A stretch of 64,000 nucleotides of DNA from Dioscorea cayenensis subsp. rotundata (taxonomy: Eukaryota > Streptophyta > Magnoliopsida > Dioscoreales > Dioscoreaceae), in assembly GCF_009730915.1 (NCBI RefSeq), contig NC_052475.1, forward strand, positions 28,333,016 through 28,397,015. The letters run 5' to 3'. Below are positions 11,852-23,985 of the stretch, one piece after another. Made by a program: the position numbers and the translations under genes. The notes below the pieces were generated by a model. The model saw only the letters and a program-made list of their open reading frames with translations, did not search any database and was not told the DNA's origin. Position 1 is the stretch's first letter, and each line of letters begins with the position of its first letter.

Positions 11852-14240
11852 GTGTGTAACTTGAACAGAACTTTGTTTTTGTTGTTTGGATAAAAATATC
11901 ATACTCAGCCGAGTTAAATGCTGCCCCTCTTTTGTTATATTGACATTTAGTGTTTTGCAGTATGTGCTGAATCTTATTGTATAGGTGATTAAAGAAAAAT
12001 TATCAAGGTTATTTTTCCTAATCTCTTGAGGTTACTGATTTCTATCAAGCTATCTAGTGATTTGAAGAATGTGGTAAGGATTATGACCAATTTGTGAATT
12101 GACTTTTTGCTAATATGGTAATGATATGTTGATTTTCTTAGATTTATTCTCTTCTTCTGTATTTTCTTAAGATTAAAATCTGTTGATACTGATGCTAGAA
12201 ATGATGAACTTGTTTCATGCTTGATTGCATGTAAATTCAATTGTTGCAGTGATTTGATGTCCAGAGTCCTGGTTGACCTAACTACTTAGTTGAACCTTTG
12301 GTTTACTCAAACCCACTTTATAAGATCTGGCAGATGTATTTAACCCTTTGGTAAACTATGAGCAATTATGGAGATGATTGTGTGATACAGATAGGCCAGC
12401 AACATGATAAGGCACTGTGCTGATGATAGAGATAGATAGAGATAGATAGAGCCAGCTAAAGAACACAGCGTGATGGTGTGTAGTAGTGTTAAGAAGCAAT
12501 GCCTTTTGAGCTGGTTGAGTGCACTTGTTTATTTTGTTACAACTGCCTTTTTTTTTCCTTCAGGCCTTGTCTCCTGCTTTTCTCATCCCTGTTTTTTTTT
12601 TAAAAAAAATATTTTTATAACCCATTTTGCATCTAATCCTTCATTGTTTGCTTTGTCATCATGTTCAACAAATAGAATCATAGCACCTCAGTGAATGTAT
12701 ATATTATGAATAACTAGACATCCTAGATATGAATTATTATATTGTTTTGAGGTTTCATCAATAGCACTGCATATTCTTTGATTTTAGCTGGAGAGACAAA
12801 GGGACAAGAAGTTGATACTTGACAGTAAGGATTAAGGAACTAGTAAGTAAGACTTCTATTTTTGTGGTTCTTAAATCATCACATTCCCTTTGATTCTTTC
12901 CACTGTTTTCATTTTTCTTAAATTATCAAGCTCTTCTTTTTTTATGTGGTCTTGGAGGCACCAGTGGTGGTGGCATGGGAGACTCCTCTAAATATTTCTT
13001 GTTGGAAAGCATGCATTGAAAAGCACTTTTCATGATAAAAAGGGATTCAAAAATATCACAACTTGTCTCTTTCTTACTTCTATTAATTTTTCTTTTATTT
13101 TTAGATTCAAGTCCATAAAAGGCATAGTAAAACAGAACTTAGGCATGGTTACACTAATTATAAGTGTGTGCTAAAGGACAATCAATAAGTCATAAATTTG
13201 AACCAGAGTTGGTCAAGTGAGAAAGTTAAGTTTGTAGCTTCTGGTGAAATTAAAGGGACACAATGATCAACTCTGAAGGAAAACTCCAGCTTTTGTCTCC
13301 TGTTGCCTTTTTCCAACTTTATTTTCCTTTAGATTTTTTTTTTCTGATTTGAAAGAGCAAGGTACAATTAGAAGATCACACTAGATGGCAAGTTAATTAA
13401 TTCTGAAGCTTTACATATTAATTTTTTTTTAATTTTCAATTAAATCATAAATAACATCTCTGGTTTTATTTCTGCTGCACTTATCTCAGTGATAGCTCTG
13501 TTTCATCCTTCAGTCCTTCAACCACTCATTTCTTCTTAAGAGTCCCTTTCTCTTAAGATTCAGTGAAGTCATGTTTCAAATTCTTTTTGAGATGTTGATC
13601 AATCTCAACTTTCTTTAGGTGATCCTAAGCCAAGAAAGCAAGTAAGCATGCCTTGCTGTCCTTTTATGGATCAGAAGAGAATTGATGAACAAAGTTACCT
13701 GTTCTGGCATTATCTGTTTAGCAAGGCTCTCTCTGTATTTTTAGTGGCTAGTGTTATTACAAATGTCATAGTTTGAGCCTAAAGAGCGAGGGTGAGGCAC
13801 TGAGGGTAATTCACTCCCACTTCTGAGTAGAGATCAGTAAAACTAGTTGTCCATCTGAACAAGTAATTGTTCATTTTCACACTGATCATGGAACAGGAAC
13901 CATCAGCATCACCATCCTCGCCCACCTAAGCAATTAATGTGGCTTAATGTTCAGCAATCTTTCCATTTCTCTGACCCATACTAAGTTGTTCAGACACATA
14001 TCATTCAGACAGTGCTGGTACTGCTTACATTATCTATTTGCATACACAAAGCTTAGGGTGACTTTGTGAATTTTGACAGATTCACTTGATACACTAAGCT
14101 TTATCTATCTGCATTCAAAAAAAGATTGTTTATGCATTGTAATAAACACACCTGTCAGTTTGTTTGTTGGACTTTCTGTATAAGCCAGTGTGTCATAGGT
14201 CGATATCAAGCCTGATCTTTTTTATGATACTTAAGGGTAC

Positions 14241-14360
14241 CTAATTTCCATCGAATTTTCATTTGTCCTCATCTGAATTATGTTTACATTTTTGCTGCCG
14301 TTATTATATGCACGCTAATTCATGCTTGTGTATAAGAATAGTAGAAAAGTTCGATTCCAT
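14241..14360 (+). repeat. 120-bp direct repeat, copy A
   Basis: Matches 15180-15299 with 4 mismatches in 120 bases, same orientation, 939 bp apart. Both begin CTAATTTCCATCGAATTTTC and end TTCGATTCCAT. The origin is unclear (local duplication inside the CACTA element). Confidence 0.9.
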
Positions 14361-15179
14361 GTATATCAGTTATTGTGTTTGCTTTTACTTCTTTCTTGTC
14401 AATTTTCCATTCCTTTTACCATTTTTTTGTGTGGAAATTGATTAAAGTCAAGGAAGAATTTATCCAACAATGTAGCTTTTATCTGTTTGCTTGCAATTCA
14501 CATGTTGGGACACTAATTGATTTCTTATTCTTTTTAGGCTATAAACTCTTAGAAATTTTAAATAATTATTAAATTTTAAATAATTATTAGCTACAATTTC
14601 ATTTATATGGAGATATTTGTGTTTCGTTAGGGGTATATTCACAAATATAACATTTATCAAGTATTATAGATTTTCATCAGGTTTGGAGTTATAATAATTC
14701 TGCATTCTAAACCATCCAAATAAGGCCCAGGCTATCGTTTTTAACTGTGTACGGCTACACACCTGACAATGAATAAACATTCATTATCATGAATTATAAA
14801 AGAATCTTCATTAAAATAGATATATTTTCAAAATACCTTAAAAATGGAAGAAACCAGATGGGTTTAAAACATTGAAATAATTAGATTTACTGTTATCTTG
14901 GAAAGCAGTACACTTTCTCAAACTGATACGAGCTCCAGTCATTAGCCTTTGCTCATTTATTTGCAGAACATGAAACAAGTCTTGTTTCACTTGCAGATGG
15001 CAAAAGAAATGAAACCATGAAGAGTAGATGAAAATAAACAGGTTCCAAAACATTACAACATACAGAAACTTTTTAAAAATGTGTTTGCATCCTTCAGAAT
15101 TCCTGAGCAAATATCATGCCTCAGCTTCTACAAACAATAAGTCCCAAGTATCATCTGAAAAAACAGTAAAAAGGTTGTC

Positions 15180-15299
15180 CTAATTTCCATCGAATTTTCA
15201 TTTGCCCTCATATGAATTATGTTTACATTTTTGCTGCCATTATTATATGCACGCTGATTCATGCTTGTGTATAAGAATAGTAGAAAAGTTCGATTCCAT
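15180..15299 (+). repeat. 120-bp direct repeat, copy B
   Basis: Second copy of the repeat at 14241-14360. The intervening 819 bp is AT-rich and non-coding on the plus strand. Confidence 0.9.
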
Positions 15300-17498
15300 C
15301 AAATTCATCCCTATCACTTGAAGCAAATAAATAGATGATTTTTTATCTATTTTTGCTATCTTCATTACTTTATTATAGTATTAATGCTATAAGTAATTGT
15401 CAAAGTTCTTGCTACTAAAGAGTTCATAAGGTTTAGAATTTATGGTTGAATTTTATCAATATTGTTTTTATATTGGAGGAAATATACTTAATATCTAGCT
15501 CGGTTCTTCTAATTCAACGAATTTCATTGCCAAGCTTTTTGCACATTGCCAAAGCATTTATAAGTTTTATTGCTCAATTTATTTAATTTTTATTGAAGTT
15601 AATATCTACCTTTTGTTGATTATGATGGTGAAATCAATTTTGATGATAAATCTTTGTATTTAATTTAGGTTACTTATTTCATGGACAAAAGTTGGATAAA
15701 TCTTTCAACTAGGGCAAATGATGAATATATAAATGGGGTTGTTAGTTTTTTAGACTTTGCATTTTAAGTGTTTAGATTTGATTATAAAATATAAATAATT
15801 CATTATATTAAATACAAGCTGAGTGTAACATCTAATGATATCATTATTTCAAACTAAGTTGAGAATTAATTTTATTAAAACTAGTTGATCCAAACTTGTA
15901 AGATAAACTCTCTAAACAAACATAGTTTTACAATTTTTAGGTTCAATGCTTATCGATCGTTCCTTCATGATCTATTGTCCTTTTGGTTGTTTGCTAGTTT
16001 TTCTTCTGTTTTGATTGTATTGATCCTGCTGGTGCATGTCTGCAATGTTTCTGCATTCTGGGGGATGTACATGAACCAAAACAGAAAAGACTGATGTTGT
16101 TTGTTAATTCCTTGTTGTTCACAAGTGATGTTGTTGTCTGGATGTGTACAATGAATTATAGTTGCTCTCACTGTTAGCACTCTTACTATATAATAATTGT
16201 CAGGTGATGGGTTGTCTTGTCTTTGTGGAATTGGCTTTTGCAATGGATGAGTTTTTTGGGGAGATCGGAGCACTAATAAGACTAATGTCAATGCTTCTTT
16301 CAGGTGGATGGGATGATGCTTTTGACGATCAAAATGATGAATTCAGAAGACATGGATCATTTGAATCTGACACAGCAACAAAAGTTTTAGAGTTTTCGCA
16401 TTTCCGAGTTTTCGTTTCTCCAATTGTATGCTTAAGAATGGTTTCTATTAGTATTGCTCACAAAAGTTGTTGCAGCTAGAGTGGAGAAATAGTGTTATTT
16501 TGGTAAATTACCTCCCTCTAATGCTTGTCTGAGTCGTCCATGATTACCAGGATGTTATGAAAAATGCTCACACAGATTCTTCTATGGATTAGAGTGTTTA
16601 TGTTCCTTTGGCAGCTGACTTTGGATGCTCTGTGAGCTTTTTCTATAGAAGTGTATGGTTTTGTGTTTTGTTTTATCACTAGTCTTTTTGTAACTCTTTG
16701 GTAAATTGACTAGACTTTTTGGATCTCATATGCTCATCGCTTTTGATATCTGTCCGTCAGAATGTTTCATTATTTAATTGTTTTGGAGTTCGCTAATGGT
16801 GTTAGAACTGTGAAGATGTGGTTTTATTTTTGTCTCTCCTGTATAAGTGCTTATTTTATAAATTAAATAATTGTATGAATTTAATGATGATATTATGTGT
16901 CAAGAAAAAGACCATCATATCCATCACTAAAAGCTTTTGAAAATTTATATTAAAATAGAGATATAGTGACTGAGTATCTCGTCAAGAAAATTTACATCAT
17001 CCCATAGATGTATTGACGCAGTGATCATCCGTCAAGAAAACTTCTAAAAATTTTTCACTAAAGCTATACTAACGGTATTATCCATCAATAAAAATTTTTA
17101 AAAAATTTCAACATTATGAGATATACATCGAGCGATATCCGGCTCACTAAAAACTTTTAAAAATTTATCCTCGATAGCTATACCGACGATATTATCCGTC
17201 AGAGAAAACTTTTAAATTATTTAAGAATAAGCGATAAAAGTGACGCATTTACTGTCAGTATAAGTTATAGCAACATAATTCTATGATGTTAGTATAGCCA
17301 AAGGGATATTCAAATGCATTTGTAATTTTTGTCAATATAAAACCCATAGGCGTGAGGATAATTTGACGAAAATTTCTATCAGTTACAATAGGGTTTATAG
17401 TCTGTCGCTATAGCATGAAAAATGGCTATAGTAGTGACGTAAACCGAGTTTTGACGGATTTTATGTGACTCAACTATATACATTTTTTGTAGGTGATT

Positions 17499-18181
17499 AC
17501 ACGGGATGCCCAGCAAAACCCATTGACTTAATTGCTTATGGGATTTCTTGCAAGTTTGGTATATATTATAAAATATCAAACTCTACATAATTTAGTGGTT
17601 TGATTTTCAGTTTAAGTTAATTAGACTAAATTATTAATGTACAAAACCTGAATACCCGATTAATTAAATACCATTAAGTAATTTAACTCTCTTTCACAAA
17701 ATAATCTGTTAATTGATAACTATTAGTACATGGTTTCCTATAATGTTATTATCAATCCACTGTAGTGTTTGTTAATGCAGACCCTGGCAGACATTTATAA
17801 ACATGAGAAAGAAAAGAACTGTTCATATTTCTCATGAAACATAAGTGCTCCCAATTAAACGAGTTAATTAAACTGTTTTTTTTTGTTCTTCCTTTTCTAG
17901 CAATAGCTAGAAAGCATGATCAAGCAATAGAAAGCATGATCAGGCTTATCCCCAATTATATATATATATATATATATGGCGATACAATGACTTATGAGTA
18001 TGAAAGTTAAGAAAAGATATGCACATATTGATTTTGATAGATAACTTGCATTTGCTTCAACTGTTAGAGTAGGCTAGTCTTTGCTCACGTCTATATTTCA
18101 TCAATTCAAGCACATGCCTCTCTCGTTAAGGCTATATCCTTCTTCTTCTTCTTCTTCTTCTTCTTCTTCTTCTTCTTCATC
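17499..18181. other. Upstream region of caleosin copy 2
   Basis: Non-coding and AT-rich. It contains a TA run near 17958 and a (TTC)n microsatellite at about 18139-18178 just before the TATA-like box. No other feature is seen. Confidence 0.5.
18139..18178 (+). repeat. (TTC)n microsatellite in the caleosin copy 2 promoter
   Basis: About 13 TTC units immediately upstream of the TATA-like sequence. Pyrimidine-rich runs near plant start sites are common; a role is not shown. Confidence 0.85.
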
Positions 18182-18189
18182 TATTTAAA
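18182..18189 (+). promoter_or_regulatory. TATA-like box of caleosin copy 2
   Basis: TATTTAAA about 107 bp before the ATG at 18296, similar in spacing to copy 1. Confidence 0.4.
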
Positions 18190-18295
18190 CCTTCATACAT
18201 GAGCTTAATTATTAGTCCTAATTTTCTCTTCTGTTCTTCTACTTCTTGAACAATAATATTAATTAGTTTCCTCTCAGATTATATATTATTATTAC

Positions 18296-20849
18296 ATGGG
18301 GGACTCTTTAGAAACTTATGCCTCAAATGCCCCGGTCACCGGAGAGCGAAAACTCAACTTAGAACTTCAGAAACAGCTCCCTCAGCCATGTATGAGAATA
18401 TATGTTATTCTTCATTTTATTCTGTCATTTCTCATTGTTTTTCTTGTGGCTAATATATAATAATAGAATTTTGGTAATTTGACATACAAATATATGGTTG
18501 TTTATATATATATATATATATGTATGTATATAGATCTTGCAAGAGCATTGGTGGCAGTTGATAAAGATCATCCAAATGGGACAGAGGGAAAGGATCATCA
18601 CAACATGAGTGTGTTGCAGCAGCATGCTGCCTTCTTTGATAGGAACAAGGATGGTATCATTTATCCATGGGAGACATACCAAGGTAACTACCTCACTGTA
18701 TATATTCTATAACTGTTCCTAATATATGGTAATGTTCCTTTGTTAGTGTTTACCTATTAATTTTCTTATTACAAGTTTATTTAGTTTTGTAGCTCCCCAA
18801 CAATCTTAATTGTCTGATTAATGCAATATATATATATATATATATATATGTTTTACATATGTTCTTTCATGTTCTAGATTAACAAACATAAATAATAATT
18901 TTTATTTTTTTAACAATGATTAATTAAGCCAACGTATATAACAATTTGTTATTGTTCTAAATTAATTATATGTATATTTTGTTTAATGTATGTGCAGGTT
19001 TTCGAGCCGCGGGATTTGGATTTTTCACATCATTTACTTCCGCTATTCTCATAAATTTACTTCTCAGTTATAGAACTCAACCGGTGAGATTATTATTACA
19101 AATTAATTGTTAGTTTATTGAAATAAATTATAATTAATGATAAAAATATAGAATATATAATTGTTATTTAATTATTGTAAATATATGGCTCATAAATGAT
19201 TAATTTATATTCCCCACTATTAATTCTATCTTGCAATCTAATTTATTATTGAAATTTCCTAAATATTTATTTATTTTATTGATTTAAAAAAAAATTAGAT
19301 ATTCACGGACACACGCAACTGAATATATATATATATATATATATAAATACACAAACACAACTTCTTTTATATGTAAACTTTTTATTTTGATTATGATTGA
19401 GAAAAAAAAATTTTGATTTGACCTATATTCTAATCATACCATTTTAATACGTAGTATATGTTAAAATTAGCCTAGCAACAGATTTGATTTCGATTCATGA
19501 GATTACATAGTAAGTGGAGACTGTGGAGAGAAAAAATTCATTTGCTTATATATTTTTTCTCTATTTATTTCTTGAATTGGTTTTTGGATTTGTGTTAAAT
19601 TATTATCTAATTTGTTAAATATCTGTTTTATCAAAATTTTACACTGTATATAATTCACAATAAGATTATATATTGTGATTTATCCCTCATGTATGTTGGA
19701 AAATTCTAACCTGTTTTGCTAAATTATCAGTGCCACCCAATATTTATCTATTTGCATATATAGCAATTCATATATATATATATATATATATTTAAAGAAT
19801 TCATACATTTTCTTACAACTTAATTAATTAAATCTTTGTTAATTTAGGGATGGTTGCCTTCTCTGCTACTGTCAATTCATATAAAGAACATTCATAGAGG
19901 CAAGCATGGAAGTGATACAGAAACTTATGACACAGAAGGAAGGTATGTTTCTATTTATTTATTTTTTTATTTTAGAAAAGTATGTTTCTCTTTATTTGAT
20001 AAAATAATCGGATACATGCATATATTTATGATGTCGTTGTTGTTGCTACTTTTGTAGGTTTGACCCATCAAAGTTTGATGCTATTTTCAGTAAGTATGGT
20101 TTGACATATCCTGATGCATTGACAAAAGATGAGATATCAAACATGCTGAAAGCTAATGCAAATATTGGTGATTGTCTTGGACGGTAAATATAAATAATAA
20201 TTAAATTTTTATATTTATCTCTTTCAAAAAGCAATCAATAATTAATTGAATTTTTTTTTTATCCAACCAAAAAACGCTTAGTTTCGCTTGATAAAATTTT
20301 TTCACTAAGTTGTTGAAAATTTTTTATCATAAATAATGATTTTTGATTGATAACGAAGCCCAGAATCAACATTATTTATAAAGTATATTGTACATCAATA
20401 TAATGAATGGAATTATTAGTAGAGTCTGGTTCTTTAAAATAACTTCTAGTGTGGGTACATTTTTAGCAGTGATTTTCCCAATTGTCATAAAATCAAAAAA
20501 CAATTCTTATCACGATGAGCTCTATTGCCTAATTGTTATTAGTGTACAATCTAAACATCAATAATAAAGCATTTTTTTTAACAATCCAAAACGGGATAAA
20601 TAAATAATTCCCGAACAGTTACAAGTAATGCAATGTTCAGTATTATATATATATATATATATATATCAACTAATTGTGCAATTATATTGTGACAGGATAA
20701 TGAGTTTAGCAGAATGGAGGCTTCTGTACAGAATAGGAAAGGATGAGAATGGTTTGTTACAAAAAGAAACAATAAGGGGAGTTTATGATGGAAGCCTATT
20801 TGAGCAACTTGAGAACAAAAGAGCCTCTTCCTCTTCAAAGAAAGCCTAG
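18296..20849 (+). CDS. Caleosin / peroxygenase, tandem copy 2
   Basis: Six exons: 18296-18389, 18534-18683, 18998-19083, 19848-19942, 20058-20183, 20696-20849 (705 nt, 234 aa). Exons 2 to 5 are exactly the same length as in copy 1 (150, 86, 95, 126), so the pair arose by tandem duplication. The EF-hand loop is intact (D67 to E78, [12 protein letters not shown]), and the two heme-type histidines are present (H62 in LQQH, H130 in KHGSD). The proline knot is changed: where copy 1 has [10 protein letters not shown], copy 2 has [10 protein letters not shown], losing two prolines, although P110 and P114 remain. In this family the hydrophobic and proline-knot region directs lipid-droplet or membrane association, so localisation may differ. 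The upstream ATG context is clean and no nearer in-frame ATG exists. The family call is firm. Confidence 0.93.
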
Positions 20850-22235
20850 AAATTTCTACATTTCATTGTTTATATGTTCTATAATAATTTGTGTGTGAAT
20901 AATTTGCTTGTTATATTTTTATATGAATGTATGGAAGCAAAAATAAGTGATGGTTACTTATGACTATCTGTGAAAAATAAGAATTTATGTAATTAAGTTT
21001 AATTTGGTTGTTATGTTTAATAAAGTACAATTTCAAAACAATCAAGTGCTTTGGTTTAGCTATAAATTTAAATGTGCTTTATTTTATTTATTTGAATAAA
21101 ATAGATAAAGTACATAAATAGCTTTTGGTGTATAGTAACACTAATGTTACTACATAAAATTTGGTTTGTAAAAATTTCATTGTTCAAACTAGAAATGGTT
21201 TGAATACAATGGAATTAAATGATCTCTATATGAAAATAGACTTCAATCTTTGTGCTTCTGAGTGAAAATACATGGTTGAATGATCAATCCTCAGTTGTAC
21301 GCATGCACCTCTATTGTATATGCGTTTGTCGCAATATTAAAAAATAATGAAAAAAAAAAAACTTATTCTCTTTCTAAACTTTAGATTAGTATTAAATAAT
21401 GATCACTTATTTTGTGAAGTCAAGGTTTCCAAATGTACAATCTGCATGGTCTTCAAAATATTAATCATGTATATTTTCTCAAACAAAGACAATCTGTTTT
21501 CCAATATATAATAAATCCTTAGAATATACAATAATGATAATAAAAATCTTGCATCTTATATATATATGATAAAATTGCATATCATATATCATTCAGATTT
21601 CAGAGCTTGGTGCAAATCAAAATTTTATATTAACAATATTGAATCAATGTCAAGCTTTCAGCTAACGCAATTTAATATTTATTATGTCCACATATATCCT
21701 ACCTAATATATGCAAAAGGTCTGCATCCAACAATGCTTGGTTTAGCTAACCCAACAGACTTCTATCTACTCTAGAAAAAACATCAAAGAGATGAGACATA
21801 ATTGTTTCTCTTTTAAAAAAAGTCAAACTTTCAGGATAAAGCTGGATTCATGTTTTTCTTGCTCTAATCTTTTTTTTAATGAATTTTTAAATTCATAAAA
21901 TAAATTTCTGTTATGTGAAAGTAGTAGGGAAATTAAACTTAACACGAGGAACAAGTACCAACTTAAAAAAAATAAAATAATAAAATAAAATATAAATTGT
22001 TTGAACACAATGTAATTAGACAATCCTTGATGTAGTCTCCATTTGACCAATTTTATAAGGCCAGAGCTAAATTATTATTATTATTGAATTTTTTAAATTA
22101 TGTAAGCCCTTCTTAATTACCAATATTTTATAGCTCATAGTATATAACATAAAAACACTTCTTATTATTAGTTCAAAATTAATAATAATTCAATAGACTC
22201 GATTCCATAGTAACTATCATAAAACTGATCAAATA
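20850..22235. other. Caleosin copy 2 3' flank and AT-rich spacer
   Basis: 3' UTR-like sequence to about 21050, then AT-rich DNA. Short open frames (for example 21823-22050 minus) are lysine/phenylalanine-rich noise. No gene seen. Confidence 0.5.
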
Positions 22236-22440
22236 TTGGATAACTCAATGGTATGACACAAAAGTGCTAGGGGGAAAGGCAAGAGTTCGAATCCTTTCTT
22301 CGGCAGTACTTTTATGTAATGTTCATGCACTATACACTCTGGGGGTAATATATTGTTCACGACTGGAGTGTGGGTTTTATGTAAGAAAAACAGTAGTTTC
22401 ACCCCAAATTTGTAAATCATTATAATTGGTGTACCTCCAT
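22236..22440 (+). mobile_element. tRNA-derived SINE-like repeat
   Basis: A box-A-like sequence (TAACTCAATGGTATG, about 22241) is followed 43 bases later by a near-perfect box B (AGAGTTCGAATCC, about 22283-22294). This is the internal RNA polymerase III promoter of a tRNA-derived SINE. The stretch between and after cannot fold as a tRNA cloverleaf by eye, and a roughly 150-bp tail follows, so a SINE rather than a tRNA gene is favoured. Exact ends and target-site duplication were not found. Confidence 0.45.
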
Positions 22441-23659
22441 ACATGTTTGTCCTTTTAATAATCTTTTAAATGAGATGCTTATCGCCTATTAATAAAAAAA
22501 TTATAAAATTCAGAAACGGCTCATTTTTAATTATATGTTTATAAGTTTTGATATTTATTTATTATATAATATAAAGATAAGTCAATAATTATTTAAAAAA
22601 AATTTTTTTTTTATAAAAATCATTAAATTGAGATAATCAAATGAGCATAAATGAGCCATATCTAGATTCCCAAGTAACATCGCGGATCATCTCTCTTTCA
22701 AAATTTAAATAATAATTTGTATGAAGTTTAAAATTTTAAAAGGGATCTACTTTGAAAAATCCCTTTCATACCTTTGTCTTTCATTAGTCCAATTTAATCA
22801 AACGGTTGGGAACTTGCTTCGTGTGATGGGCGGAAACGGTCCAAATCAACGGTCAAGCGCGCTATAAAAAAAGACCTCATCTCGAGGCGCTTTCACAGTA
22901 TCATACTCTTTTATGAACTCCAGCAAACCAGCCATCCTTCATTCCTTTGCCAAGTCTCCGCACGCGGTTTCCGTTTTAAGGCACCATGCCACGTGGGCAA
23001 TTTGTGGGGTCCACTTTGACGTCAGCCGTTGAATGCCCCTGTCCATGTTTGCCAGCCACCACAGAAGAACCGGAACTCATGGCAAATAGTTTTGTGCCAC
23101 GTTTCACACAAAAGAGACGTATGGGTCCCACTAGCAAAGATATTAGTAGTTTGACGGTTGGATTTCGTGGAGGCGGTGATTGAATGCTAATGAAGTTTAT
23201 ATCTACCGCGAAACATCGAAACGGTGTTTCGCGGCAATTTGTATGTCTTGTGTCCCAAATTGTATCGTCGTCCCGCGAAAACTAAGGACGATATGTAGAA
23301 AACCCCCTCAACTTTTAATATATTGGAGAAGACACCATACTTTTGTTCTCAAAGATTTTAAATAAATTCTAGTAGTACTTCTTGCATCACAGATTCACAA
23401 GTACCAGTTCAAACGCTAGCAGTAATTGATTGACTGTTGAAAAGTATGTATGCCATTTTTTTTTTGCCTATAGCTTAATGGTCATCTTATTAAATGAATT
23501 TCCTATTTTTGACTACTGAATCGATGCAAATTATTTTTGACTATTCGTGACAATCGCATATTTCAATTTACAGCTTTATTTTCTCACTTTTTAATGATTA
23601 AAATTACTAATATACTATTTTCATGTTTTTAGTGATTGCAGATAATCATTAGTAAGCTC
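22441..23659. other. Spacer with a GC-richer, G-box-containing patch
   Basis: From 22441 to 22790 it is AT-rich with nothing seen. From 22800 to 23330 the base composition changes and two ACGT-core sites stand out: GCCACGTGGGC (about 22989) and TGACGTCAG (about 23019). There is also a TATAAAAAAAG string (about 22863) and a perfect 10-bp inverted repeat at 23206-23234. The open frame at 22986-23183 has no recognisable protein. It may be an old promoter or element fragment. Confidence 0.35.
23206..23234. repeat. Perfect 10-bp inverted repeat (hairpin)
   Basis: CCGCGAAACA and TGTTTCGCGG are exact reverse complements separated by nine bases, in otherwise AT-rich spacer. Confidence 0.8.
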
Positions 23660-23985
23660 TTACAGAGGCTACTCATAAAATAAAGGGCTCAATCAACTTC
23701 ATTAGCGTCAGGGTTTCAAACAATTCCGGTGAACTCGAATCTAATTCAGCTCTGGAATAGAGCTTTTTTCTCATAGCTTTGTAAACTTGAGTCCCTTGTT
23801 GATGGCTTTCGTCTGCAGAGTTGCTATATTCTATTTACAGTCTTTTTCTAATTTTCTTTCAGTTGTACTCGTGCCTCACCTCTAGTGAGAGCATCTACCT
23901 TTATTTGTTTTTCTGTTCTGTATTACTCTTTGCTGTTTTCTTTTCAATAAATTTGTAATTTATCCATTTTTATGAAAAAAAAAAT
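23660..23985 (+). mobile_element. Possible LINE 3' tail fragment
   Basis: The stretch ends TTTCAATAAATTTG, then TAATTTATCCATTTTTATG and a run of A, like the 3' UTR and poly(A) of plant L1 elements (the LINE at 1112-3222 ends in a similar ATCCACTTTTT/CAATAAA context). No coding part is present. The 5' limit is a guess. Confidence 0.35.

Larger units (their letters stand above)
11852..16900. other. CACTA interior, mostly unassigned
   Basis: AT-rich, with no transposase and no complete gene seen. The style (poly-T stretches and plausible splice sites) suggests more captured intron-like DNA. Around 16285-16369 an acceptor-like CAG is followed by 28 open codons ending in TAG (VDGMMLLTIKMM, then NSEDMDHLNLTQQQKF), and 14880-15000 on the minus strand has a similar exon-like block. 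Either may be a captured exon, but I recognise neither. Confidence 0.3.
9593..17495. mobile_element. CACTA (En/Spm-type) transposon carrying host-gene sequence (Pack-CACTA)
   Basis: The left end is CACTACAAAAAAATTGCC, the hallmark of plant CACTA elements. The right end, read on the minus strand, is CACCTACAAAAAATG, the same motif with one extra base. Both ends are flanked by the 3-bp duplication ATT (9590-9592 and 17496-17498), the size CACTA elements make. Subterminal arrays are clear: TATAGTGACGGTCAAAT-like units at 9630-10280 on the left and CCGTCAAGAAAA/GACGGATT units at 16970-17460 on the right. No transposase (TnpA/TnpD-like) frame was recognised, so it seems non-autonomous. Inside, 11.1-11.85 kb is a captured piece of a CNOT4-like gene. 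The right end is less certain than the left. Confidence 0.7.

Noticed and set aside
16162-16479. 105-codon open frame in the CACTA interior
   Set aside because: No recognisable domain and no transposase motif; the acceptor-like site inside it suggests at most a captured exon in another frame.
17420-17437. Alternative CACTA right end (GGCTATAGTAGTG)
   Set aside because: It has the CACTA pentamer on the minus strand but lacks the A-run of the left end, and the adjacent ACG does not match the ATT left flank; 17495 fits better.
22236-22300. tRNA gene
   Set aside because: A and B boxes are present but no acceptor or anticodon stem pairs by eye; it fits a SINE head better.
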